A DNA stretch of 64,000 nt from Aeromicrobium stalagmiti (GTDB taxonomy: Bacteria; Actinomycetota; Actinomycetes; Propionibacteriales; Nocardioidaceae): NCBI RefSeq assembly GCF_013283745.1, contig NZ_JABSTZ010000001.1, positions 1,010,406-1,074,405 on the forward strand, given 5' to 3'. The position numbers and the translations under genes are program-made. The stretch's first letter is position 1. Each line of letters starts with the position of its first letter. Of the stretch, positions 27,194 through 35,473 are shown one piece after another. The notes beneath the pieces are model-generated. The model saw only the letters and a list, made by a program, of their open reading frames with translations, had not been told where the DNA came from and did not search any database.

Positions 27194-28312
27194 ATGAGCA
27201 GCATGCAGTTCGGCATCTTCAGCGTCGGCGACCTCACGGTCGACCCGACCAACGGATCGATCCCGACCGAGAACGAGAAGTTCAAGGCACTGGTCGCGAT
27301 CGCCAAGAAGGTCGAGGACATCGGTGGCGACGTCTTCGCCGTCGGCGAGCACCACGACGCGGGCTTCGTCCCGCCGTCCATCAGCACGCTCCACGCTTTC
27401 ATTGCGGCGCAGACCGAGCGACTCATCCTGTCGACGTCGATCGCGCACATCACGACCAACGACCCGGTCAAGATGGCGGAGGACTACGCGACTCTCCAGC
27501 ACCTGTCGGACGGTCGCGTCGACCTCGTGCTCGGCCGCGGCAACACCGCGCAGGTCTATCCGTGGTTCGGCAAGGACCCGTCCAAGGGTGTCGAGCTGAC
27601 GATCGAGAACTACCAGCTGCTGCGCCGCCTCTGGGACGAGGACCTCGTCAACTGGGAGGGCAAGTTCCGCACCCCGCTGCAGAGCTTCACGTCGATCCCG
27701 CGCCCCCTCGACGGCGTCGCGCCGTTCGTGTGGCACGGCTCGATCCGTACGCCCGAGGTCGCCGAGATCGCGGCCTACTACGGCGACGGCTACTTCGCCA
27801 ACAACATCTTCTGGCCCAAGGAGCACTACATCCGGCTGATCAACTTCTACCGGCAGCGATACGCCCACTACGGGCACGGCGAGCCGGAGCAGGCGATCGT
27901 CGGACTCGGCGGCCAGTTCTTCATGCGCAAGAACAGCCAGGACGCCGTCAACGAGTTTCGCCCCTACTTCGACAACGCGCCCGTCTATGGGCACGGCCCG
28001 TCGCTCGAGGACTTCCAGGCGCAGACTCCGCTGACGGTCGGCAGCCCGCAGGAGGTCATCGAGAAGACCCTGTCGTTCGCCGACTACTTCGGTGACTACC
28101 AGCGGCAGATGTTCCTCGTCGACCACGCCGGCCTGCCGCTCAAGGTCGTCCTCGAGCAGCTCGACCTGCTCGGCGAGATCCTGCCGACCCTGCGCGCCGA
28201 GTTCGACGCACGGCGTCCGGCCAACGTCCCCGACGCCCCGACGCACGCCAACAGGGTCGCCGCCCGCGATGCCGCGCTGGCCGCCGAGTCCAGTGTGGAG
28301 GTGGACGCATGA
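27194..28312 (+). CDS. CE1758-type FMN-dependent luciferase-like monooxygenase
   Basis: A 372-aa LLM protein. The sequence opens MQFGIFSVGDLTVDPTNG and contains AVGEHHDAGFVPPSISTL and GRVDLVLGRGNTAQVYPWFG, matching the CE1758-type group that is paired with its own FMN reductase. AAGGAGAACC precedes ATG 27194. Its stop overlaps the reductase start (ATGA), so the two products are made together. The reaction is probably an oxygenation of a small organic compound with reduced flavin; the substrate is unknown. Confidence 0.9.
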   Translation: MSSMQFGIFSVGDLTVDPTNGSIPTENEKFKALVAIAKKVEDIGGDVFAVGEHHDAGFVPPSISTLHAFIAAQTERLILSTSIAHITTNDPVKMAEDYATLQHLSDGRVDLVLGRGNTAQVYPWFGKDPSKGVELTIENYQLLRRLWDEDLVNWEGKFRTPLQSFTSIPRPLDGVAPFVWHGSIRTPEVAEIAAYYGDGYFANNIFWPKEHYIRLINFYRQRYAHYGHGEPEQAIVGLGGQFFMRKNSQDAVNEFRPYFDNAPVYGHGPSLEDFQAQTPLTVGSPQEVIEKTLSFADYFGDYQRQMFLVDHAGLPLKVVLEQLDLLGEILPTLRAEFDARRPANVPDAPTHANRVAARDAALAAESSVEVDA

Positions 28313-28929
28313 CCACCGTCGTCGCCCTCTCCGCGGGGCTCAGCGAGACGTCCAGCACGCGGCTGCTGGCCGACCGGCTCGTCGAGTCGTTCGGTCGGCA
28401 GTTCGGTGACGCCTCGGTCGAGGTCGTCACGCTGCGCGAGCTCGCGCACGACATCGTCGATGCGACGCTGACCGGCTTCGCGTCGCCGCGCCTGCAGGAC
28501 GTCCTCGACAAGGTGACGGCCGCCGACGGGCTGATCGTCGCGACGCCGATCTACAAGGCGTCGTTCCCGGGTCTGTTCAAGTCGTTCATCGACGCGCTCG
28601 ACGCCGACGCCGTCATCGGCAAGCCGGTGCTGCTGGGCGCGACCGGCGGGACGGCGCGGCACTCGCTCGCGATCGACCACGCCCTGCGGCCGCTGTTCGG
28701 CTACCTGCAGGCGCTGGTCGTGCCGACCGGCGTCTTCGCGTCGACCCACGACTGGGGCGCCGACGGTGCTCAGGCGCTGGAGCAGCGCATCGACCGGGCC
28801 GCAGGCGAGCTCGCGAGCCTGCTCAAGGGCGCCGGCACGGGCCGGGCCCGCGACGACGAGTTCGACCTGTTCAGCGACACGTTCCTGTCGATCTCCAACC
28901 CGGGCGGGGCGGCCGACGACCGGTCGTAG
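28309..28929 (+). CDS. CE1759-type NAD(P)H-dependent FMN reductase
   Basis: A 206-aa flavodoxin-fold reductase. It shows VALSAGLSETSSTRLLADRL for phosphate binding and ATPIYKASFPGLFKSFIDAL, as in SsuE/MsuE and the CE1759-type group. It would supply reduced FMN to the monooxygenase encoded immediately upstream, with which it shares a four-base overlap. The acidic C-terminal tail after residue 180 is variable in the family. Confidence 0.9.
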   Translation: MTTVVALSAGLSETSSTRLLADRLVESFGRQFGDASVEVVTLRELAHDIVDATLTGFASPRLQDVLDKVTAADGLIVATPIYKASFPGLFKSFIDALDADAVIGKPVLLGATGGTARHSLAIDHALRPLFGYLQALVVPTGVFASTHDWGADGAQALEQRIDRAAGELASLLKGAGTGRARDDEFDLFSDTFLSISNPGGAADDRS

Positions 28930-28940
28930 GGCTGGCCCGG

Positions 28941-29573
28941 TCAGTCCTCGCTGACGACCAGGTCGGCGGTGTCGCGCCGGGCGACGACGCGCTGGGCGTT
29001 GGGCTCGTCGACCCGGTCGACCCACTCCTGCGCCTCGTCGCGGGTCTTGCCGAACTTCACGTGCCGGTCGACGAGCCGTGCCCGGCGGCGGCCGTCGTCG
29101 AGGTCGACGAACCACACCTCGTCGAGCGCGGCGCGCACCCGGGGCCACGGCTCGTCGGCGTCGAGCAGGTAGTTGCCCTCGGTGACGACGACGCGGATCT
29201 CGGGGTCGACGGCGATCGCGGCGGCGATGGGCTGCTCCAGCGTCCGCTCGAACCCGGGGGCATAGACAGGGTGGTCGGTCTCGGTGCGGAGGCGATCGAG
29301 CAGGGCGAGGTAGCCGTACGCGTCGAACGTCTCGGGGGCTCCCTTGACGTCGAGCAGCCCTCGCAGCGTCAGCGCGTCGTCGGACAGGTGGAACCCGTCC
29401 ATCGGCACCCGCGTCGCCGGGGTGCCGGCGGCGGTGAGGCGCGAGGCGAGCTGCTTGGCGAGTGTCGTCTTGCCTGATCCGGGGCTCCCGCAGATGCCCA
29501 GGACGACGCGTCCGTCGGCAGGAACCAGCTGCTGCGCGCGGGTCACGAGGGTGTCGGTCGAGGCAAAGGGCAC
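28941..29573 (-). CDS. P-loop nucleoside/nucleotide kinase family protein
   Basis: A 210-aa kinase with Walker A GSPGSGKT at residues 29-36, PMDGFHLSDDAL as substrate loop, and VVTEGNYLLDADEPW as Walker B region, as in uridine kinase/pantothenate kinase-like small P-loop kinases, including the YfdX/FrcK-like fructose-kinase group. The start is GTG 29573; the open frame extends upstream through the tRNA and is not coding there. It is convergent with the FMN reductase. The substrate is unknown. Confidence 0.85.
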   Translation of the reverse strand: MPFASTDTLVTRAQQLVPADGRVVLGICGSPGSGKTTLAKQLASRLTAAGTPATRVPMDGFHLSDDALTLRGLLDVKGAPETFDAYGYLALLDRLRTETDHPVYAPGFERTLEQPIAAAIAVDPEIRVVVTEGNYLLDADEPWPRVRAALDEVWFVDLDDGRRRARLVDRHVKFGKTRDEAQEWVDRVDEPNAQRVVARRDTADLVVSED

Positions 29574-29638
29574 GTCCCCAGTGTCCCGGGCCGACCGCGG
29601 ATTCGGAGCGCCGACACCGGTCCGGTAATGTACCCGGC

Positions 29639-29725
29639 GGTGGCGTGTCCGAGCGGCCGAAGGTGCAACACTCGAAATGTTGTGTGGGTTCACGCCCACC
29701 GTGGGTTCAAATCCCACCGCCACCG
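29639..29725 (+). tRNA. tRNA-Ser(CGA)
   Basis: A class II tRNA. The acceptor stem GGTGGCG pairs with CGCCACC (29718-29724) with discriminator G; CCA is not encoded. The anticodon stem CAACA/TGTTG encloses the loop CTCGAAA, anticodon CGA, reading UCG serine codons. The long variable arm is TGTGGGTTCACGCCCA and the T-arm GGGTTCAAATCCC. Its 3' end is the integration site of the island that follows. Confidence 0.97.
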
Positions 29726-29733
29726 CACGATGA
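29705..29733 (+). repeat. attL: left copy of the 29-bp attachment core
   Basis: These 29 bases, starting GTTCAAATCCCACC inside the T-arm of tRNA-Ser and running eight bases past the tRNA end (…GCACGATGA), recur exactly at 52752-52780. They restore the tRNA 3' end, as usual for tyrosine-recombinase islands. A degenerate third copy is at 55561-55586. Confidence 0.92.
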
Positions 29734-29736
29734 AGA

Positions 29737-29773
29737 CCCCCGATTTTCACTGGAATCACAGTGATATCGGGGG
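29737..29773 (+). terminator. Intrinsic terminator after tRNA-Ser
   Basis: CCCCCGAT (29737-29744) pairs with ATCGGGGG (29766-29773), with an inner CACTG/CAGTG stem, followed by TTTTC. It ends transcription of the tRNA and lies just inside the island. Confidence 0.85.
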
Positions 29774-29794
29774 TTTTCTCAATTGCACAAGCGT

Positions 29795-29819
29795 CTTCGT
29801 GGGCACATTTTGGGCACAC
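29795..29819. repeat. Left copy of a 25-bp island-end repeat with TGGGCAC arm-like motifs
   Basis: CTTCGTGGGCACATTTTGGG plus CACAC (25 bp) is exactly repeated at 52622-52646 near attR. It holds TGGGCACA-type words twice, 11 bases apart, and another lies at 52846-52853. Repeated short words near att cores are typical of integrase arm-binding sites. Confidence 0.65.
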
Positions 29820-30120
29820 ATTTCTCACTATGCGGATGAGATTGAGCGGCGAAACGCGATCTCCTCGGCCCTACCCTCGGGCTGTCCCGAAACCGCCACT
29901 TTTGATTCTGGCCCCACTTCGCTTCTGCCCATTGCGGTGCGCGATTTCCGCCCAGGAAGGACTTGTTGGGCGGTCTCAGCACCAAGTCGCGAAGATGTCG
30001 TACCGAGCATCTACAGTCCGAACTTGGATGCCACTGGGGCTTCTAGGCGGGTCCTTTCAGCACAAGCCGCGCTGCCGCAGCCAGCCAGTGGGGCACTGAC
30101 ATTCTCATTTAGGAGAGCTC
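29820..30120. other. Non-coding stretch inside the left island end
   Basis: About 300 bases of lower GC than the flanking chromosome. Open frames cross it, but they begin in the tRNA or lack ribosome sites, and none resembles a protein. It presumably carries the promoter of the next gene; a clear AGGAGAG ribosome site appears only at its right end. Confidence 0.6.
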
Positions 30121-31977
30121 GTGGGCGCTGACCAGAACGAACAAGAGTCGCCGCCCGATACGCCGACGATGGAAGACGTCCGGGCAAGTGGGTGGGAAGA
30201 AGTCATCGCATCTGTCGACCACGATGATCCTGACTTGGCGAACCTCGGAATGGCGTTCTGGCAGGCTGCGGAAGTCGCCGATGAACCCACTACGAGCCGG
30301 GTATTTGAACTGTTCGCCCTCGCAGCGTCGGCCACCCTAGACGCCGAAAGCTGGAACGAACCGTTCAAGCCGTTCATGACAATGGCCGGGAAGCGATCAG
30401 TCATCCCAAGTGACCTGCACCCGATCGAGGTTGCGTTCCTTGGCGAAGCAGCCGGATTAGTGGCAGGCGCCCCTGCCCTGCAAGCACGCCTGTACGACAT
30501 CGCTTGGACACACGGTTCGCCGCGCCGTATCGAACACGCTTTAAGAGCTATAGAGGCGTACACCGGCGAGCCGCTTACTAACGACGCATGGATTGGTGAT
30601 GCTGAGGAGGCTTGGCGACGGGCTATATTTCTAAGCCGCCGGCTAGGAAAAGCCACTGCAACCCAGCTAGCGGGCATTGAGGCCACGGTCGTCGACACCC
30701 TTCTCAGCTCCTCGGCCTCTGATGGTTTCCTCGCCGTGTGGCTAAGCGATCTGCTCGAACACTTCGGTCTGGCACGTGGCTCGGCCATCAAGATCGCGGC
30801 ACACCTGCGAGCACTAGCGGATCTCGACCGTGCTGCCGACGATCATCATCGCAGCCAAGAGGAGTATCGCGCTGCTGCGAGGTGGTTCGAACGCGGTGAC
30901 GAGAACGACCGAGCGTACGCATGCGCAGCTGACCTCGCCGAGTCATACGTCGCTCAGGCCGACAACCCTCGCAGCAGCGCGAATGTGTCCAATATCGTGG
31001 CAAGCAGTCACCTGGAAAAGGCTGTCGCAACCCTTCGATCACTTCCAAAGGATTACCGAACCGCGCAATCGCTCGACAAACGGCTCGAACATCTCCAGCA
31101 ACGACTTCGGCAGTCCCGCAAGGATTCACTCAGGGAGATGGCGCGGATTGAGTCCGACCCCATCGATATTAGTGCCTACGTGCAGAGCGCGAAGCAACTC
31201 GTGTCTGGGCACGAACTGCCCGAGGCGCTGCTTCGGTTCGCGCTTGTCCTTCCACTCGTAGACGTACAGTCGCTGCGCGAAAACACCATCGATGCAATGA
31301 GGACGTTCCGCCTCTCCAGTCTATTCGGAGGAGCGACCCTGTCAGCCGATGGTCGAAAGGTCGCCGCCACGCCGGGAGGCACGTTTTCCGCCGACGACAA
31401 CGCAGCGATCTTCAACCGGATGGTCCGCGATCATCAGAGCACTGCGGGGCTCGGCGCTCAGGCGCGAATCATTCCGGCGCTAGACGTCCTCAAGACTGAA
31501 CACTGCATCAGCCGAGAGGTCGTGCGACAGATCTGTGGCGAGTCCCCGGTCATCCCACCGGATCGAAGCAACCTGTGGGCTGCCGGTCTGTTCGCCGGCT
31601 TTGACGGTGACTACGCGACCGCTTTGCACATTTTGGTCCCGCAATTGGAAGCCCTCATCCGCGCCCATCTCAACGATCAGGGTGTTTCGACTCTGCTTTT
31701 CGGCGAAAACGGAGTTGAGACCGAAAAGAGCCTAGGTCCATTGCTTGCACTCGAGGAGACGGCGGCGATATTTACGCCGTCGTTCCGGTTCGAATTGCAG
31801 GCACTCTTGACCGAGAGTCACGGCCCAAATTTGCGCAACTCTGTCGCGCATGGGCAAATGACTGACGAAACATCTTGGACCACTGTGACTCTGTACGTTT
31901 GGTGGTTGATGCTCAGGCTCTGCTACCTGCCGTTCTGGAACATGCATTCGGATCAAGCTCCCGTCGGCAAAGAATGA
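30121..31977 (+). CDS. DUF4209 protein with RN-x3-H motif, putative defence gene
   Basis: A 618-aa cytoplasmic protein from GTG 30121 with AGGAGAG upstream. The long N-terminal part is helical. The C-terminal part (about 500-590) reads LVPQLEALIRAHLN and later NLRNSVAHG at 570-578, the RN-x3-H motif of DUF4209, which resembles the R-x4-6-H motif of HEPN ribonucleases. DUF4209 genes are frequent in mobile and defence islands. Codon use is less GC-biased than in the chromosome. An RNA-cleaving or stress role is inferred, not shown. It leads a run of three same-strand genes ending with a Shedu-like nuclease. Confidence 0.75.
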   Translation: MGADQNEQESPPDTPTMEDVRASGWEEVIASVDHDDPDLANLGMAFWQAAEVADEPTTSRVFELFALAASATLDAESWNEPFKPFMTMAGKRSVIPSDLHPIEVAFLGEAAGLVAGAPALQARLYDIAWTHGSPRRIEHALRAIEAYTGEPLTNDAWIGDAEEAWRRAIFLSRRLGKATATQLAGIEATVVDTLLSSSASDGFLAVWLSDLLEHFGLARGSAIKIAAHLRALADLDRAADDHHRSQEEYRAAARWFERGDENDRAYACAADLAESYVAQADNPRSSANVSNIVASSHLEKAVATLRSLPKDYRTAQSLDKRLEHLQQRLRQSRKDSLREMARIESDPIDISAYVQSAKQLVSGHELPEALLRFALVLPLVDVQSLRENTIDAMRTFRLSSLFGGATLSADGRKVAATPGGTFSADDNAAIFNRMVRDHQSTAGLGAQARIIPALDVLKTEHCISREVVRQICGESPVIPPDRSNLWAAGLFAGFDGDYATALHILVPQLEALIRAHLNDQGVSTLLFGENGVETEKSLGPLLALEETAAIFTPSFRFELQALLTESHGPNLRNSVAHGQMTDETSWTTVTLYVWWLMLRLCYLPFWNMHSDQAPVGKE

Positions 31978-32085
31978 CGGCCTGCCAGCGCATGAACCTC
32001 TGCCGCACCCCTAATTAGGGTCCTGGTCGTATGAAACCGCGTCGGCGGGCACCGACTGTCGGCTCCGGCCTCTAGGCTCCAATCT

Positions 32086-33165
32086 GTGCGATCGAACGCT
32101 CAGGTCCTGTGGGTTCCTCTGCGTTCGAACGCGCACTCTCTCGTCGCCGGCGCTCCCATCGCGTCGCTGAGGCGCCGTCTCAAACAAGCGGCAATCTTCT
32201 ACGAGGAAATACTTCTCGAGAGCGGCGCACTCAGCATCACGGCCGGTCCAGGTGGCTGGATTGAGATGCCGCTTCCCAACGACCAGAAAAGTTCGTTCCA
32301 GAGTCCAAGGCACCGGCATGTCGCGGGTGGGCAGCGGTTTCGCGTTAGTTTCGGACCCGAGTCCGAAGTCGGTGTACCCGCACGAGAATTGCAACAGTTC
32401 ATCAACTCCGAAACATCTATCATTTGGTTCCCCACACTCGCGCCATTCGCTGCTGAGTTGCCATCCACGGTGGACTGGATGAAGTTCGTCACGACTGAGC
32501 GGTCATCAGAGGTCAAGACCATTGCCGACGAGTGGCGACGCCGCGACGGCCGCAACGAGGCGTTGCGCCAGATGATTCCGCAGACTTTCGTTCGAGAAGT
32601 GGTCGTCAGGCACGCGGATACCGACCTCGCGGTCGCCGCGCAAGCCGGGGTTTCCGTAATGCAGGATTCGCGGCACCAGGCCGTGCTTCAAGCACGGTTC
32701 GAGGTGAACTCGCCGTGGTTCGCCACCGGCTTTGCACTCCCGATCCTGCTGCTGGCAGTTGGACATCTCGACTGGGAGACTGTTGCGGCCATCCGGTCAC
32801 ATAAGTCAATTAAGGATCTCCGCCGAATCCTTCGCGAAATCGAAGCGACTGCCCTCGAGGAGGCTCAGGGTGGCGACGTGGAGCGCGCAGTGAGGCAAGC
32901 GATGGAGAGCTACCTCATCCGGGCAAATGGGAGGGTGGAGAGCCTCGGATCCGTTCCGAAGCATGCTGTTGTCGACTTCGGCGTCGGCTCGATGACAGGC
33001 GTGCTGACCGCCGGATTCGTCGGTCCAGCGGCGATCTTGGGCGGGGCTGCTCTGGGTGCAGGGATAACCGCCACACGTGCAACCGTCGCCGCCATCAAAG
33101 GAAAGCGGAACAGAGGCTGGATGTCGGCTTACACCGAGCTCCGCGCCGCTGCGAGCGTGAACTGA
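32086..33165 (+). CDS. Hypothetical protein with C-terminal membrane hairpin
   Basis: A 359-aa protein of no recognised family, from a GTG at 32086. The first 270 residues are soluble; WETVAAIRSHKSIKDLRRIL is a basic helical tract. Residues about 305-345 are Gly/Ala-rich and hydrophobic (GVLTAGFVGPAAILGGAALG), forming one or two membrane helices, followed by basic KGKR. It lies between the DUF4209 and Shedu-like genes on the same strand. A membrane-linked part of a defence module is possible from context only. The start is not certain. Confidence 0.65.
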   Translation: MRSNAQVLWVPLRSNAHSLVAGAPIASLRRRLKQAAIFYEEILLESGALSITAGPGGWIEMPLPNDQKSSFQSPRHRHVAGGQRFRVSFGPESEVGVPARELQQFINSETSIIWFPTLAPFAAELPSTVDWMKFVTTERSSEVKTIADEWRRRDGRNEALRQMIPQTFVREVVVRHADTDLAVAAQAGVSVMQDSRHQAVLQARFEVNSPWFATGFALPILLLAVGHLDWETVAAIRSHKSIKDLRRILREIEATALEEAQGGDVERAVRQAMESYLIRANGRVESLGSVPKHAVVDFGVGSMTGVLTAGFVGPAAILGGAALGAGITATRATVAAIKGKRNRGWMSAYTELRAAASVN

Positions 33166-33430
33166 GCCGCTTCCGTTGCGCCATGCCGGACTTTGAATGC
33201 CGGGAACTTGGCCCGCTCAACCATTGCACAACAACGTCACCCAATTGACCGAGTCGCATATGCCGAACCGCCGCAGGTTCCGCTCTCCAGCGATACCGCC
33301 TGGGCGCGTACGCCGCTGGGGCCTGTGCGCTGCTGATGACGAGGCCCGTGGTGCGTAATTGCGCCGCGACACGTGCTGGCCGTTGGGCGCGCGTGCGGGA
33401 AATGACCTTTGACGGGCCTACGCTCCCGAT

Positions 33431-34726
33431 ATGGAGCTTGATCTCGAGTGGGATCGCCAGATCTGGTGGCGTCGAGGAGCGCCCCAACGGCTCTGCGGTA
33501 TCTCGGTGTTCTACGACTTCGCTTGGCTTGACGTATTCGCGGATGAGCGCACCCACTTCAGGCACGGGCAGAGGCTCGCTGAGGGCGTGCAGGAGCGCTG
33601 TCCGGAAGGCCTTGAGGCGGCGTTGCTCCTCACTCGACGCACTGACGTCGCGCAAGGCCTCCGAACCACCCCAAACCACTTCATTTATGTGCTCAACATT
33701 GACGAATGGTTGGCTGCCGAAGACGACTTCTCATTGGCCTATCTCGCTACGCACTTGTCGGTCGAGCCCGAGGATCTCAGCCAGTACGCGGATCTCAGCC
33801 TGATCGGGGACCCGGCCGAGGTCAGCAAGGTTCTCGACCAACAACTGACAGTCGATCGTGTCGCTGAGTGGTTGCAGCAGGATGGAGAACGTATCGAGCG
33901 CCTGGCGGGCCTCGTGGATTTCCGGCTCGCCGCGCCAACCGACGTTGATCACGCTTTGGATGTAATAGAAGCGCTGGGCGACCTCGACGAGCGCCAGATC
34001 CAGAAGCTAGTTGATTTCGTATCACGTCTCACCGACGCGGATCAACGAGCGGCGCTCATCCGGGGTGCGACGACTGACCAGCCCGGGCGCGCGGCTGCCG
34101 CAGTCGTGCTGCACGAAAGAGTCGCCGAGCGTGTCGCCGATGCCGGCCGAGACCTCGAGGCGTATCGCACGCTCCTGAACAACCCCTTGGCCAGCGAAAC
34201 CAACATGCAAGACTTCCTCGCCACTCACCCGCTCCTCTTTGGGCTCGAGTACGCCAGCATCCGGCCGCAACAATCCGGCCCTAGCGGCTCGATGGACTTC
34301 CTCCTCGAGCGCTTTGACGGCTACAACGACGTGGTTGAATTGAAAGGCCCAAACGAGCCTATCCTCCGCTCTCGCCAGCAAACGCCGGGCTCAGCCGTCC
34401 CGACTCCGCATCACTACCGTCTGGGGAAGGAACTCGCTCACGCACTTCCCCAGGCACTTGCATACCGTGATCGCCTAAGTCGCCATCCCGGCGCGGCCGA
34501 GGAGTTTCATGGGATCCGAAATGCGCGGGAGCCGAGACTTCTCATCATCCTGGGCCGACAGTCAGCCCTTGCCGATCACGAGCGTCTGGTCTTGCTGGAG
34601 CTCAATCGTTCCCTGCACCGTGCTGAGGTCGTGCCCTACGACGTCATCGCCCAGCGGGCCGAAGTAACGCTCACCAACATCTCGTCCTACTTGGGTTTAA
34701 CCGAAGGCTCAGAACAACCAACGTGA
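33431..34726 (+). CDS. Shedu-type immune nuclease (SduA, DUF4263)
   Basis: A 431-aa protein. The C-terminal part matches the SduA nuclease domain: LLNNPLASETNMQDFLATHP at 248-267, then MDF with D289, and VVELKGP with E303 and K305, forming a PD-(D/E)xK-like site, followed by a helix with Q341 and Y345. The N-terminal 240 residues are variable, as usual in Shedu proteins where they sense phage. Shedu is a known single-gene anti-phage system. ATG 33431 has no clear ribosome site and 265 non-coding bases precede it, so it may have its own promoter. Confidence 0.82.
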   Translation: MELDLEWDRQIWWRRGAPQRLCGISVFYDFAWLDVFADERTHFRHGQRLAEGVQERCPEGLEAALLLTRRTDVAQGLRTTPNHFIYVLNIDEWLAAEDDFSLAYLATHLSVEPEDLSQYADLSLIGDPAEVSKVLDQQLTVDRVAEWLQQDGERIERLAGLVDFRLAAPTDVDHALDVIEALGDLDERQIQKLVDFVSRLTDADQRAALIRGATTDQPGRAAAAVVLHERVAERVADAGRDLEAYRTLLNNPLASETNMQDFLATHPLLFGLEYASIRPQQSGPSGSMDFLLERFDGYNDVVELKGPNEPILRSRQQTPGSAVPTPHHYRLGKELAHALPQALAYRDRLSRHPGAAEEFHGIRNAREPRLLIILGRQSALADHERLVLLELNRSLHRAEVVPYDVIAQRAEVTLTNISSYLGLTEGSEQPT

Positions 34727-34767
34727 GGCCTCCTGAGCCCGACCTGTTGAGACAGGCACGCAGTTCG

Positions 34768-35316
34768 TTAGATCATCCGGATGCTGTGATGACAGTTCGG
34801 GCCGGAGGGAACTGAGAAGGCACGTCGATCGCCCGGAGGGGGGTGATAACGGACTCGGTGACCAGCGAGCACGTCACAGACTGGGATCTCCTGATCTTCC
34901 CAGGCGGAGCATTCCGAGCGTGGAACGTAGGCTTCGTCCGCGCGATAGACCATGCACATGTCGGCTCCACGGGACTGCAGCACCGTGGCCACGCCACGGA
35001 TGTACGCGATATTGAACTCACCGAGCGTGAGCTTCTGAATCGCGTCGGGTTTGTTGTACTCGACCAGCTTCCCTTGCCGGAGAAGATGAGGGTCCCAAAA
35101 GGATGAGTCTGTCATTTGGGAGCGAAGCCACTCGTCGTCGTGCGCCTCGAGAGCTTGAGGCATGACGACTTTGAATGCGTTCCATCCGGCCTCGGTGAGC
35201 TGTTTTCCGTAGCACGCATCGACAGTCCAGTGGCTCTCGAATTCCGCGAGCTCATCAAGCCACAGAGACTTCATCGTCCGCCGTACGTCAGCATCGTCTA
35301 GATGGTGATAGTTCAT
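34768..35316 (-). CDS. Hypothetical protein with Cys/His-rich C-terminus
   Basis: A 182-aa protein from ATG 35316 (a GTG at 35322 with GGAGG upstream is an alternative, and the frame is open to 35454). The sequence MNYHHLDDADVRRTMKSLW is followed by a helical middle with GEFNIAYIRGVATVL and a C-terminus ending GPNCHHSIRMI. Five cysteines and the terminal CHH could bind metal. I do not recognise the family, although the well-conserved look suggests a real gene. It lies 20 bases downstream of the integrase on the same strand and is convergent with the Shedu gene. Confidence 0.65.
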   Translation of the reverse strand: MNYHHLDDADVRRTMKSLWLDELAEFESHWTVDACYGKQLTEAGWNAFKVVMPQALEAHDDEWLRSQMTDSSFWDPHLLRQGKLVEYNKPDAIQKLTLGEFNIAYIRGVATVLQSRGADMCMVYRADEAYVPRSECSAWEDQEIPVCDVLAGHRVRYHPPPGDRRAFSVPSGPNCHHSIRMI

Positions 35317-35473
35317 TCCCACCGCACGTCCACCTCCAGGAGCGACTGACATGGGCTCGACAACTCGATGGTATTCCTGCTCGGGCCACGCTGGGTAGGG
35401 ACTACGAACATGCTTTCGCGTTTGCCGACGCGCCTTGATTGGAACTTTCGTCAAAGTGGCTTCGAGGTTGTTT

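Noticed and set aside
29628-30131. An open frame starting in tRNA-Ser and running into the island
   Set aside because: It begins within the tRNA and crosses a terminator and non-coding DNA; the product resembles nothing.
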